Assembly (NCBI RefSeq): GCF_000337775.1
Contig: NZ_AOLQ01000002.1
Span: 1-49,842, forward strand
Direction: 5' to 3'
DNA from: Haloarcula vallismortis ATCC 29715
GTDB lineage: Archaea > Halobacteriota > Halobacteria > Halobacteriales > Haloarculaceae
Length of the DNA stretch: 49,842 nucleotides
Within the stretch, counting starts at the first letter, position 1. Every line of letters begins with the position of its first letter. The notes beneath the pieces are model-generated. The model did not search any database. It was not told where the DNA came from and saw only the letters and a program-made list of their open reading frames with translations. A program made the translations under genes and the position numbers. Of the stretch, positions 32,151 to 40,307 are shown piece after piece.

Positions 32151-32816
32151 ATGAGAACGTACCTCGCGCCGCTAGGATTCGACAGTCGACGTGTCGTTCG
32201 ACCGGTATTAAGCGAAGGTTTAGACGAGTCGGATCGGGTTGTACTCCTCCAACCCGCGAAAAGTTCCGATCAAAGCGAGGACGCATTCGAAGAAGTGGCA
32301 GATGTGTTGACACAGGTGGTCTCAGACCTCAAGTTGGAGTCGGAGCAACTTCCATATACAGATTTTGTAGAAACGACGCTTCTCTGTACAGACCTTATAC
32401 AAGCGGCGGAAGGTGAAACGATAGTCGTCCTCGGTGGTGGTGCGCGAGAGATCCTACTTCCACTAACGGTTGCCACGTTCTCCAACGAGAACTATATTGA
32501 TACCATACTCCAAGTCGGTGATATTGACAGTAGTGTGCGTCGGATCCCTCAATTGAACCTTCGGGGGAATATCTCCAATGCTGAGACAACGCTACTCGCG
32601 GATCTAACAGCCCTAGATACACCGTTGTCTATCAGTGAAATTGCTACCGAGCTCGAGAAGTCCAAAAGTACTGTTGCTCGCCACGTTGACAGTCTAGAAT
32701 CGGAAGGATTCGTCCAAACAACTAAAGAAGGTCGAACGAAGACTGTAGAACAGACAGATAGCGGACGGATTTTTCTGAGTGGTGTTGAATTTAATAATCA
32801 TATACACCGGGGGTAG
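32151..32816 (+). CDS. Csa3-like CARF-domain winged-helix regulator
   Basis: A 221-aa protein from the ATG at 32151 (an upstream in-frame ATG at 32103 adds 16 unlikely residues). The N-terminus MRTYLAPLGFD and the following LSEGLDESDRVVLLQP, plus VVLGGGAREI at about 102-111, match the CARF ligand-binding fold of Csa3 proteins. Residues ~150-215 are a MarR-type winged helix (LSISEIATELEKSKSTVARHV). Csa3 proteins normally sense cyclic oligoadenylate or regulate CRISPR loci, but no cas gene or CRISPR array is present here. It is divergent from the restriction operon and may control it. A TATA-like TACATAT abuts the ATG, so the precise 5' end is unclear. Confidence 0.75.
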   Translation: MRTYLAPLGFDSRRVVRPVLSEGLDESDRVVLLQPAKSSDQSEDAFEEVADVLTQVVSDLKLESEQLPYTDFVETTLLCTDLIQAAEGETIVVLGGGAREILLPLTVATFSNENYIDTILQVGDIDSSVRRIPQLNLRGNISNAETTLLADLTALDTPLSISEIATELEKSKSTVARHVDSLESEGFVQTTKEGRTKTVEQTDSGRIFLSGVEFNNHIHRG

Positions 32817-33044
32817 CACTACACCCGATCTACGCTCCTCTTAGACATCCTGACCAGGGGACGACAGAGTGCCGTTTTTAACCTTCGACGAACAGGCGGT
32901 GCAAAGCTGGTGTGTTCCCGGAAGTAGTGGACTCTGAGAACAGAAATCAAATGACTCCGCTCGGTTGAACCGGGCCTTGAAAGCCATAATTGCGCCTTTC
33001 CGGAAACAACCCGGTCAGGCTTTTGTAACCTGACCCGAAATCAG

Positions 33045-33059
33045 TCTGTCAGAGACAGA
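33045..33059. promoter_or_regulatory. Palindrome overlapping the orc1/cdc6 start
   Basis: TCTGTC-AGA-GACAGA is a perfect 6-bp inverted repeat whose last base is the A of the ATG. A second repeat, GTCAGG...CCTGAC, lies about 15-30 bp upstream. These may be an autoregulatory or origin-binding site; inference. Confidence 0.35.
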
Positions 33060-34087
33060 TGATTCGCGATGCTCGCGTACTCCGGGCCGGGTTCGTCCCT
33101 CAGGAAGTTGAGCATCGCGACGCCGAGGTCAACCACCTCTCCAGCGTCCTCGAACCCATCACGAACGGAGAACCAGCCGATACAGCCATCGTCACCGGAC
33201 CCAGCGGGACAGGGAAGACGTGTATTTCGAAATTCGTCACGGAACGACTTCGAGAAGAGGTCCTCGACGTCGAGGCCACCTACGTCAACTGCTGGCGCAA
33301 CTACACCCGATTCCGGACGCTCTACCAGATCCTCGACGACCTCGGCGCCACCATCGACATCCACCGGCAGTCGACACCGCACGACGAACTCGTCGACCGC
33401 CTCCAGCAACACGACGGCCCGCGAACGGTCATCATCCTCGACGAGGTCGACCAACTCGAAGACCCCAGCGTCATCTACGACCTCCACAGCCTCCCGCAGT
33501 TCGCGATCATCTGCATCGCAAACAAAGAAGAGGAGCTGTTCAGCCGCGTCGACGACCGACTCGTGAGTCGGCTCCGTTCGAGCGAACATGTCCGGATGGG
33601 CAAGTACCACGACGAGCAGCTGTACGACATCCTGAGTGCGCGGGCAAAGTGGGGACTCGAGGAAGACGTCATCACCGACAACCAACTCTACCGCATCGCC
33701 GACGCGGCCGCCGGCGACGCACGCCTCGCAATCGGCATCCTCCGAACGGCCGCCGGCAAGGCAGATCGCGAGAACCACGAACGCATCACCGACGACATCC
33801 TCCTGGACGCCGCCGAGGATGCTCGAGCCCAAATCAAGCAGAAGAGCCTCGACTCGCTCACGCCGCACCAGCGCGTCGTCTACGACATCGTTCGTGAGCA
33901 CGGCCCACTCGGACCGAGCGAGATCCACGAGCGCTATTCCGAGGACGTCGATGATCCACGGACCAAACGGACTGTTCGGACGTACCTCTCGAAGATGGAG
34001 CAGTACAACCTCCTCGAGGCGGAAGGGACGAGTCGGGATCGAGAGTACTCGCTCGTCGATTCAGCAGCTGCGTCGCCGATGCAGTAA
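33059..34087 (+). CDS. Orc1/Cdc6 replication initiator (short form)
   Basis: A 342-aa AAA+ initiator. Walker A GPSGTGKT is at residues 47-54, Walker B IILDEVDQ at about 125-132, a sensor-1-like FAIICIANKEE at about 149-159, and a C-terminal winged helix about 265-342 (LGPSEIHERYSEDVDDPRTKRTVRTYLSKMEQYNLL). Orc1/Cdc6 proteins bind origin boxes and load MCM. It lacks the long N-terminus of the second copy at 40875, and I see no convincing origin boxes beside it, so it may act elsewhere or control plasmid functions. High GC, typical chromosome-like codon usage. Confidence 0.9.
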   Translation: MIRDARVLRAGFVPQEVEHRDAEVNHLSSVLEPITNGEPADTAIVTGPSGTGKTCISKFVTERLREEVLDVEATYVNCWRNYTRFRTLYQILDDLGATIDIHRQSTPHDELVDRLQQHDGPRTVIILDEVDQLEDPSVIYDLHSLPQFAIICIANKEEELFSRVDDRLVSRLRSSEHVRMGKYHDEQLYDILSARAKWGLEEDVITDNQLYRIADAAAGDARLAIGILRTAAGKADRENHERITDDILLDAAEDARAQIKQKSLDSLTPHQRVVYDIVREHGPLGPSEIHERYSEDVDDPRTKRTVRTYLSKMEQYNLLEAEGTSRDREYSLVDSAAASPMQ

Positions 34088-34102
34088 CCGTTACGCCGTC
34101 AA

Positions 34103-34792
34103 CTATCCCGAACTGAACTCGCCGAGGCCCGATTGCTCGTGGTCCAGCGGCTCGATGACCTGGGGATCGTCGTTGCCGGGGTTGTTGACCCGCGTCGAGA
34201 TTTCGTAGACGTCCAGATCGTCCTTCGGATACGGCTGGCACAGTTCCTTGCGGGTGGCCGGATCTGCGGCGAGCCAGTCAGATTCCGCGTCCTGCGGGAG
34301 GACGACCGGCATCCGGTCGTGGATTGAGTTCATCAAGTCGTTCGGCTCCGTCGTGAGAATCGTGACGCACGAGATCGTCTCGTCGTCGCCCTCCCAGACA
34401 TCCCAGAGCCCAGCCATCGCGAATGCGGGGTCGTCCTCCCGGTGAATCCGGTAGGGGTGTTTCGACCCGCCGTTCGGCGATTTCCACTCGTAGAACCCTG
34501 ACGAGGGGACAAGGCAGGGACGTGATTCCCACGCCCGCTCGAAGACGCGTTTCTCGTCGGCCGTCTCGGAACGAGCGTTGATGATGCCCTCCTCGGGCTC
34601 ATCCGTCCAGAACGGAATCAGCCCCCAGTGGTAGGCGTCGATCTCGTCGGAAGCCTCGTTCGTGATGATGTAGAGGTCCTCACCAGGCGCGATATTGTAT
34701 CGTGGTGTATACCCGCCGTCAGCGACGACTACCGCATCAAAGCGGGCCTCAAGGTCGGTCTGATTGATGAAGAGCGAGTTTCGGCCACACAT
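34103..34792 (-). CDS. SRAP-domain protein (HMCES/YedK family)
   Basis: A 229-aa protein starting at MCGR: the ATG at 34792 is chosen because the catalytic Cys must be residue 2, while the open frame extends 10 codons further. Family motifs: Cys2, NIAPG (about 34-38), HWGLIPFW, INARSET (about 71-77), CLVPSSGFYEWK (about 88-99) and HDRMPVVL (about 156-163). SRAP proteins form a covalent thiazolidine adduct with abasic sites in single-stranded DNA. Convergent with orc1/cdc6 (15 bp apart). One copy of the 41-bp inverted-repeat operator lies 66-106 bp upstream. Confidence 0.92.
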   Translation of the reverse strand: MCGRNSLFINQTDLEARFDAVVVADGGYTPRYNIAPGEDLYIITNEASDEIDAYHWGLIPFWTDEPEEGIINARSETADEKRVFERAWESRPCLVPSSGFYEWKSPNGGSKHPYRIHREDDPAFAMAGLWDVWEGDDETISCVTILTTEPNDLMNSIHDRMPVVLPQDAESDWLAADPATRKELCQPYPKDDLDVYEISTRVNNPGNDDPQVIEPLDHEQSGLGEFSSG

Positions 34793-34857
34793 ACCGAGGA
34801 GTTCGGAGGGAAGCATCTTCAACGTGGTCGCGTGGAGCCTTGTCAGCGCCGATGTTC

Positions 34858-34898
34858 TTAACCAACAAACGGCCCAGAAAATCCGGTGTGTTGGTTAA
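34858..34898. promoter_or_regulatory. 41-bp inverted-repeat site, copy 1
   Basis: TTAACCAACA (34858-34867) and its reverse complement TGTTGGTTAA (34889-34898), starts 31 bp apart. The same arms with the same spacing occur at 43754 and 46745, while the 21-bp centres are unrelated. It lies upstream of the SRAP gene and overlaps the start of a short truncated ORF on the plus strand. Confidence 0.65.
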
Positions 34899-35050
34899 CT
34901 GAGCAGCAGCGCCTAATTCTGGAATCGTTCTCGGAAATAGTCAATCGTCCGCAGAAACACGACGACCGAGGGCGGGCTACCATCTATCTCGTGGCTTTCC
35001 TGGAACGCGGAAGCGCCACGCCGCGGCTTATCGGGAACGTAGACAACTAG
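34886..35050 (+). pseudogene. Truncated small HTH-like ORF, left copy of a duplicated segment
   Basis: From a GTG at 34886, a 54-residue frame reads TEQQRLILESFSEIV, then a basic stretch, then ATIYLVAFLERGSATPRLIG and stops at TAG 35048. It has the look of a winged-helix N-terminus. The DNA from 34916 aligns almost gaplessly with 36709 onward (for example ATTCTGGAA, TTCTCGGAAA, GCGGAAGCG and CACGCCGCGGCTTATC in the same order). The right copy carries a frameshift and stop. The TnpB element begins 25 bp downstream, so this is probably the remnant of a gene disrupted by insertion. Confidence 0.45.
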
Positions 35051-35125
35051 TACACTCGCCCAGATCGCGCCCATTGACATCCTCCCATCCTTAGTGGAAT
35101 GGGATTCCTCCGGTGGGGATATTGG

Positions 35126-36442
35126 CTATGCCGCACCCACGGAGGCAAGTTTCCCCGTGCGGGTACTCCGGTTTGTGCGCTCCTCGTTGGGACTGGCCCT
35201 CTCGGGAGAGCGTGATAACTCCGACCAGATATGGTCGTCCCACTTGAGGCGCACAGGCCGTGCCATCGACCCGACGTCCAGATTTACGCCAGCCTGTCGT
35301 TCGAGGAATGTCCGTGACGCGTCGAGGTCGGCGTGCCCCTCGTAGCCACACGAACAGCGGAACACGTCGCCGTCCCGCTCCGTCTTCTCTCGTTCGCCAC
35401 ACACTGGACACTCCGCCGTCGTGTATGCTTCTGAGCGGACTTCGACCGTGATACCGTACTCCTCGGCGGTCGTGGCGAGACGATCGATGAACGAGCGATA
35501 CGCCCAGAACTGGTGGGTTTTCTCGTTCACTTTCGCGCTCCAGTAGTCCACCAGCACGTCCGTAAGGTCGCCGACGTACACCGTATCGACACCTTCGTCG
35601 TATAGTCGCTCGATCAAATTCCGCACGAGAGCGTCTTGGGCGTGGTCGCGGCGGCGCGTTCGCTTGCGGTACAGGGATCGAATCCGCTGACTGCTGTTTC
35701 GGCCCTCTTGGAGTTTCGATTGGAGCCTCGCGATTTCTTCGGTGGTTTCACCGAAGCGGGCGAACAGGTCGCGTCCCTCGTAGAGATACTGCTGGCCGGT
35801 GGTGGTGGTACAAGCGACGAGGTTGTTCGCGCCTACATCCAGAGCAGCCGATTCGTCGGCTAGTGGTGAATCCTGTCGAGAATCCGGGACAGTGACAGGC
35901 TGAATGGCTCTGAACGTGTCGTCGATCTCGTCGAAGTACAGTTCCAATCGCCCCTGTTCGCCGTCCCACTTGGGAGCGCCGCAGATTTCGAGCCGCAGGC
36001 GGTCGTAGTAGCCAAGTCCGTACTCATCTTTCAGGTCTTGGCCGACCGGGATTTCCAGGCGACTCCGTTCACCAGTTTCGATGGTGTAGGAGTCATTACG
36101 GATGTACGTCCGCAACTCTCTACCGGCCTCCTCGTTGCCCCAGTAACCGGGAGGGGCTGTGTCCTCACCATCTTCGCAGGCGGCGAAGAACGACCGCCAC
36201 GCCTCGCTGTTCTTACGAATGACTTGTTGGGCAGTAGCGGACCCGAGGACACCGACGTATTGTTTGCGGTAGTCGGCAGTATCCCATACGGAGTCGCCGT
36301 CGAAGAAGTTCTGGCGGCGCTCGTAGTTCAGTTCGTTCCACAGGCTGGCGGAGGCGTCCAACAGCTCGCGGAGCAGCTGCTCATCCTGCTCGGAGAGCGG
36401 TCGCACCGCGAACGTATTGGTTCGCCTCACGACAACAGACAT
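35126..36442 (-). CDS. tnpB: TnpB (OrfB) RNA-guided nuclease-family protein
   Basis: A 438-aa protein from the ATG at 36442; the frame is open to 36511 without support. The N-terminal OrfB helical region is followed by a RuvC-like core: [10 protein letters not shown] (first catalytic Asp), [10 protein letters not shown] (second region), a zinc ribbon CPVCG...CSCGY, and DLDASRTFL with the last Asp. In most TnpB proteins the second region reads VxEDL with a catalytic Glu; here Gly stands before DL, so nuclease activity is uncertain. Family knowledge: TnpB uses an RNA from the element's right end to cut DNA. The omega RNA would overlap its 3' end (35075-35200). Confidence 0.88.
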   Translation of the reverse strand: MSVVVRRTNTFAVRPLSEQDEQLLRELLDASASLWNELNYERRQNFFDGDSVWDTADYRKQYVGVLGSATAQQVIRKNSEAWRSFFAACEDGEDTAPPGYWGNEEAGRELRTYIRNDSYTIETGERSRLEIPVGQDLKDEYGLGYYDRLRLEICGAPKWDGEQGRLELYFDEIDDTFRAIQPVTVPDSRQDSPLADESAALDVGANNLVACTTTTGQQYLYEGRDLFARFGETTEEIARLQSKLQEGRNSSQRIRSLYRKRTRRRDHAQDALVRNLIERLYDEGVDTVYVGDLTDVLVDYWSAKVNEKTHQFWAYRSFIDRLATTAEEYGITVEVRSEAYTTAECPVCGEREKTERDGDVFRCSCGYEGHADLDASRTFLERQAGVNLDVGSMARPVRLKWDDHIWSELSRSPERASPNEERTNRSTRTGKLASVGAA

Positions 36443-36480
36443 TTGTGCCTGATTGTCTAAATGTCTTTTGGACACAAACG

Positions 36481-36624
36481 ATGCGACCGAACATCGACAT
36501 CTCGCACACACTGAATGGGCGGGTGAAAGACTACGCCGAACAAGAGGACAAGGACCTCGAAGAAGCCTATCAAGAGATTATCGAAGCCGGTCTAGAGGCG
36601 GTGGAACATCCAGACAAGCCGTAG
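36481..36624 (+). CDS. 47-aa ribbon-helix-helix-like companion of TnpB
   Basis: A small ORF divergent from tnpB (38 bp between starts), starting [20 protein letters not shown] and continuing as one long acidic helix to HPDKP. A short strand followed by two helices suits an RHH dimer. Its place beside tnpB suggests control of tnpB expression. Similar small genes often sit next to haloarchaeal tnpB; that is recollection, not a search. Confidence 0.55.
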   Translation: MRPNIDISHTLNGRVKDYAEQEDKDLEEAYQEIIEAGLEAVEHPDKP

Positions 36625-36708
36625 CACCTGGATTGTCGGTCCGTGCTGTCGCTCAGACCCAGCCTGAAAGGATGGGGCCTCTCGCTACGAACCATCCGAA
36701 CCAAGGTC

Positions 36709-36870
36709 ATTCTGGAAGTCTTCTCGGAAACCTTCGGACGATCGCCAAAATCCAGCGCTTGACTCCGATTTACCGCATTACTCAGTCATTCCTTGAAAAT
36801 GCGGAAGCGACACGCCGCGGCTTATCTGGTACGTGGCCATCTACTGGAGTATGCCCGACCGCTCCACATC
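36709..36870. repeat. Right copy of the ~150-bp segment flanking the TnpB element
   Basis: Diverged direct repeat of 34916-35070. Shared blocks in order include ATTCTGGAA, TTCTCGGAAA, TTTACCGC-like and ACCATCTATC-like middles, GCGGAAGCG, and CACGCCGCGGCTTATC. Over the first 100 bp the copies differ by only one base in length. In this copy the reading frame has a one-base shift and a stop, so it is not coding here and may hold the promoter region of the next gene. Confidence 0.5.
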
Positions 36871-37801
36871 GACGTCGAACCGATTGGCGGTAGACCAGCC
36901 AACACGGAGCGCTGACCGCAACCAGAATCTGGCTAATCAAGCCGATCCCGCGACGGACGGAATGCTGCTACCCTCCCTTGAGGACGGTATCACACTCCTC
37001 GATGTCGACGGTGATCGGGGTGTTCCGATCCTTCAGTCATTGGTACTCGATCATCTCCTCTTGCACGACGGGCCCGCTTTCTGGATTGACGCAAACGGCC
37101 ATGCGACGACGACCACGCTGACGCAGATCGCCCCTAGTCAACGGTTGCTCAACCGAATTCACGTCGCTCGCGGATTTACCGCCTACCAGCACTACGGCGC
37201 CGTCTATGATCTTCCGACGGCAGTGAACAAGTCGATCCAGATGTCTACCACTGACGCCGGGGCGGCCGGTCGAGGGGAACCAAGTCGTGACGAGGACACG
37301 TCGCCCCACACCCCCGCCCTCATCGTCGCGCCGGCCGTCGACGCCCAGTACCGCGCCGACGATACCCTCAGCGAGACCCACGCGAAAACCCTCCAGGCTC
37401 GAACTCTCGCCCGGTTGGCGACCTACGCCGATGGGTACGACATCCCGGTGCTCGTTACGCGAAACGAACGAAACGAATTCACCGAGTCAGTCGCGAGGGT
37501 CGCCGACCACCACCTAGAGTGCGAGCAGACGCGGATGGGCCCACGGGTCGTCGGCGAGGGCTTCGAGACGCTCGTCTATCCCGTCGACGACGGCGCGTAC
37601 TACCAAACGACGTTCGCGTACTGGCGACAGCTGCTCGCGGCACGCGCCACGCAGGTCGGCGTGGAGCCGACGACGCCGGCGCCGTCGACGCCGACCCCGG
37701 AAGGTGTCGGGACGGGCGTCACCGCTGACGGTGAGACGGTGGCGGCCACCGCAGATCCCTTGCTCGATGCGTGGACCGCAACCGGGGCAGGAGGACGATA
37801 G
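36833..37801 (+). CDS. RecA/RadA-like protein with degenerate P-loop, polB operon
   Basis: A 322-aa protein (GTG at 36833; the ATG at 36851 gives MPDRST and is equally possible). Residues ~45-260 follow the RecA fold: GITLLDVDGDRGVPILQSLVLD where a Walker A should be but without GKT/S, LIVAPAVDAQ as the Walker B-like strand, and YDIPVLVTRNE, which matches the RadA strand that ends in a polar switch residue. The tail is Pro/Thr-rich and disordered. Such proteins commonly precede PolB in haloarchaeal plasmids. It is first in a three-gene operon, 2 bp from the next start, and probably a non-ATPase recombinase paralogue. Confidence 0.7.
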   Translation: MAIYWSMPDRSTSTSNRLAVDQPTRSADRNQNLANQADPATDGMLLPSLEDGITLLDVDGDRGVPILQSLVLDHLLLHDGPAFWIDANGHATTTTLTQIAPSQRLLNRIHVARGFTAYQHYGAVYDLPTAVNKSIQMSTTDAGAAGRGEPSRDEDTSPHTPALIVAPAVDAQYRADDTLSETHAKTLQARTLARLATYADGYDIPVLVTRNERNEFTESVARVADHHLECEQTRMGPRVVGEGFETLVYPVDDGAYYQTTFAYWRQLLAARATQVGVEPTTPAPSTPTPEGVGTGVTADGETVAATADPLLDAWTATGAGGR

Positions 37802-37803
37802 CG

Positions 37804-38109
37804 ATGGGGCGTACGAACCCAACCTACCGAGATGCGCTGCGGGCAATCGAAGAGCGCTGGGCTGAGTTCCGCCGGGCACTGCGGCGTCGCGACCAGCCGC
37901 ACTTCGACCGGCTGTTCGAGTACGCCCGCGAGCACGCCGACGCGAGCGGGCTGTTGAACCACCAGAATCCGCTGCTGCCGGCGCTGCTCAGCATCGATCT
38001 CGAACAGGAGTCCCGCCTCGACGACCACGAAGAGCGCCTCGAGGAGCTCGAAGCCGCGGTCGCAGCACGCGATGACCAAGAGAGCGCCCCAACGGACGCG
38101 AACCCGTGA
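37804..38109 (+). CDS. Small helical protein of the polB operon
   Basis: A 101-aa protein starting at the ATG at 37804, 2 bp after the RecA-like gene, and overlapping the GTG of polB by 4 bp. It is mostly helical and rich in Arg/Glu: a helix near residues 10-40 (YRDALRAIEERWAEFRRALRR), then a loop, then a C-terminal coiled-coil-like EERLEELEAAVAAR. No family recognised; likely an accessory of the adjacent polymerase. Confidence 0.7.
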   Translation: MGRTNPTYRDALRAIEERWAEFRRALRRRDQPHFDRLFEYAREHADASGLLNHQNPLLPALLSIDLEQESRLDDHEERLEELEAAVAARDDQESAPTDANP

Positions 38110-40262
38110 CGATGCCGTTCAGTATCGACTTTCTGGACGACGGCCGCGTCCTGGAGTGGGAGGCAACCGCCGACGGCGCCGTCGCGACCGAGCGCGATGA
38201 CTACACCCCACGCTTCTACGTCGCCGCTCGCGACCCTGATGCCGACCTCGACCTCACGATACTCCAGTCAGTGTACGACCAGCACCCGGACGTCGTCGCG
38301 ACCGAGATGGTTACGCGACGCCCCGGCTTTCGACGAGACGAGGAGGCCGTTCTCGCCGTCGACGTCGCCCACATCAATCGCGTCACCCCACTCGCCCGGC
38401 AGGCACGCCAGCTGTCGGCCTATCCAGTCGGGGATATCGCCTGCTTCAACATCGACTTGTCGCGAGAGTTCCGGTACTGTCTGGAGACCGGCGTCGATCC
38501 GACGCCGGCAAGCGAGCTATCGACGCTCCGGCTCAGCGTCCCGGTGACCGAAACGAGCAACGACGTCTATGGGGAGCTGTCCGTCACCGGCGACACCGTC
38601 ACCGGCTCGCCGACGGATATCCTGACCGCCGTCCAAGGGGCACTCGAAGCCCACGATCCGGACGTCCTAGTCTGCTCAACCAGCGAGATCGTCCCGACCC
38701 TGTACGAGATGGCGACGGACGCCGGCGTCGACGACTTCTCGCTGAGTCGGTGGCCGGACGTCGACTACCAGCAGCTCGCGAACCAGTCGACGTACTCGAG
38801 CTACGGCCGCGTCGGTCACTCCCCGGCGCGGTACAACGTGCCCGGCCGGGCGATCATCGACGAGTCGAACACGTTCTTCTACGGGGAGACGAACCTCGAC
38901 GGCGTCCTCGACCTCGTGTCGCGCTCGAAAAAGCCCGTCCAGGAGCTCGCGTGGGCGTCGATCGGGAACGTCCTCACGGCGATCCAGATCTGCGAGGCCC
39001 ACGACCGCGGCGTCCTCGTCCCGTGGAACTCCTGGCGCCACGAGTTCTACAAGCCGATGGGGACGCTCCACGACGCCGACCGTGGCGGCTTCATCTTCGC
39101 GCCCGAGGTCGGCGTCCACGAGAACGTCCACGAACTCGACTTCTCCTCGTTGTATCCGAACATCATCTGCACCCGGAACGTCTCGCCGGACGTCATCCGG
39201 TGTGACTGCCACAGCGACCGCGACGACGTCCCCGGCCTCGGGTACTCGATCTGTGACGACCGGGGCTACCTCGTCGACGTACTGCAGCCGATCATCGACG
39301 CGCGCGACGAGATCAAGGCGGCCATCCGTCGCGAGAAGGAACAGGACGACCCCGACGAGGACCGACTGGCAGAGCTCGAGGGGCGGTCGGGAGCGCTAAA
39401 GTGGATTCTCGTCGCCTGCTTCGGGTATCAGGGTTTCAGCAACGCGAAGTTCGGGCGGATCGAGTGCCACGAGGCGATCAACGCGTTTGCTCGCGAGATT
39501 CTGCTGACGGCAAAACAACGCTTGGAGGCCGGTGGCTGGCGCGTCGTCCACGGTATCGTCGACTCCATCTGGGTGACGCCCGATCCCGACGTCAACGACG
39601 ATGACCGCGAGGACCTCGAGGAGCTTGCGACAGAGATCACGGAGACTGTCGAGATTCGGCTCGAACACGAAGCCCACTACGACTGGGTCGCGTTTGTCCC
39701 GCAGCGCGAGAGCGACGCCGGCGCGTTGACGAAGTACTTCGGGAAGGTCGCCGGCGACGACGACTTCAAGATACGCGGTATCGAAGCTCGGCAACGCTCA
39801 ACCCCACCGTTCATCGAGGACGTCCAACGAAGCTGTCTCGAACGGCTCGATGCGACTCGATCTCGGGACGCGGTCCTCGACTGTCTCCAGGACGCCATCA
39901 AGCGCCTCCACGCTGGAAGGATTCCTGTCGAGCAGCTCGTCGAACGGAATCGTGTCTCCAAGCCGCTGGAGGGCTACACGCAGAACACACAGAACGTGGC
40001 GGCGCTGAAGCGGGCTCGCGACCAGGACCTCGCCGTCCACCCAGGACAAGACATCGAGTACGTAGTTGTCGACGACGGGAAGACCTCGCGGGAACGGGTC
40101 GCGTTGGCTCACGAGGAGATCGACTCGTACGATGCGTCGTACTATGAGACTCAGCTCATCCGGGCGACAGAGAGTGTCCTCTCTCCGCTTGGGTGGGATC
40201 GCACGGACATTCAACAAGAACTCTCAGGGGCACGTGAACCAGAGCTAACCGATTTCCAGTAA
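38106..40262 (+). CDS. polB: Family-B DNA polymerase (plasmid PolB)
   Basis: A 718-aa polymerase. The start is either GTG 38106 (GTGA overlap with the upstream gene) or ATG 38112 two codons later. Motif A is DFSSLYPNII at about residues 350-359. Motif B is KWILVACFGYQGFSN, with the residues around the usual NxxYG altered. Motif C reads HGIVDSIWV: the second, essential Asp is kept but the first (of DTD) is Ile. The exonuclease region FNIDLSREF lacks the common DxE arrangement. Shorter than chromosomal archaeal PolB. It may replicate or repair the plasmid; reduced proofreading is inferred. Confidence 0.88.
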   Translation: MTMPFSIDFLDDGRVLEWEATADGAVATERDDYTPRFYVAARDPDADLDLTILQSVYDQHPDVVATEMVTRRPGFRRDEEAVLAVDVAHINRVTPLARQARQLSAYPVGDIACFNIDLSREFRYCLETGVDPTPASELSTLRLSVPVTETSNDVYGELSVTGDTVTGSPTDILTAVQGALEAHDPDVLVCSTSEIVPTLYEMATDAGVDDFSLSRWPDVDYQQLANQSTYSSYGRVGHSPARYNVPGRAIIDESNTFFYGETNLDGVLDLVSRSKKPVQELAWASIGNVLTAIQICEAHDRGVLVPWNSWRHEFYKPMGTLHDADRGGFIFAPEVGVHENVHELDFSSLYPNIICTRNVSPDVIRCDCHSDRDDVPGLGYSICDDRGYLVDVLQPIIDARDEIKAAIRREKEQDDPDEDRLAELEGRSGALKWILVACFGYQGFSNAKFGRIECHEAINAFAREILLTAKQRLEAGGWRVVHGIVDSIWVTPDPDVNDDDREDLEELATEITETVEIRLEHEAHYDWVAFVPQRESDAGALTKYFGKVAGDDDFKIRGIEARQRSTPPFIEDVQRSCLERLDATRSRDAVLDCLQDAIKRLHAGRIPVEQLVERNRVSKPLEGYTQNTQNVAALKRARDQDLAVHPGQDIEYVVVDDGKTSRERVALAHEEIDSYDASYYETQLIRATESVLSPLGWDRTDIQQELSGAREPELTDFQ

Positions 40263-40307
40263 CCGAGTAGTGGATGGTTTCAATAGAGAACCGCGGTTAC
40301 ACTCCCT

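Larger units (their letters stand above)
35075..36700 (-). mobile_element. IS1341-type (IS200/IS605 superfamily) TnpB element without TnpA
   Basis: The element spans tnpB and probably its divergent 47-aa companion gene. The end at 35075, TGACATCCTCCCATCC followed by the hairpin CCCAT/ATGGG, is the usual right end of haloarchaeal IS1341-type elements and would also carry the right-end guide (omega) RNA. The opposite end is not sharply defined; GAAAGGATGGGGCC near 36675 is a candidate. No TnpA transposase is present, so it would move only with help in trans. Diverged ~150-bp direct repeats flank it on both sides. Confidence 0.7.

Noticed and set aside
32151-32816. A CRISPR locus near the Csa3-like gene
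   Set aside because: No evenly spaced direct repeats, leader or cas genes are visible anywhere in the window; only the regulator fold is present.
33220-33897. Long Arg/His-rich frame within the short orc1/cdc6
   Set aside because: Shadow of the AAA+ gene in another frame; Orc1 motifs are unambiguous.
34103-34792. Longer SRAP start at 34822
   Set aside because: The family requires Cys directly after the initiator Met, which is met only by the ATG at 34792.
35075-36700. Full autonomous IS200/IS605 element
   Set aside because: No TnpA (Tyr transposase) gene occurs on either side, so only an IS1341-type tnpB element is supported.
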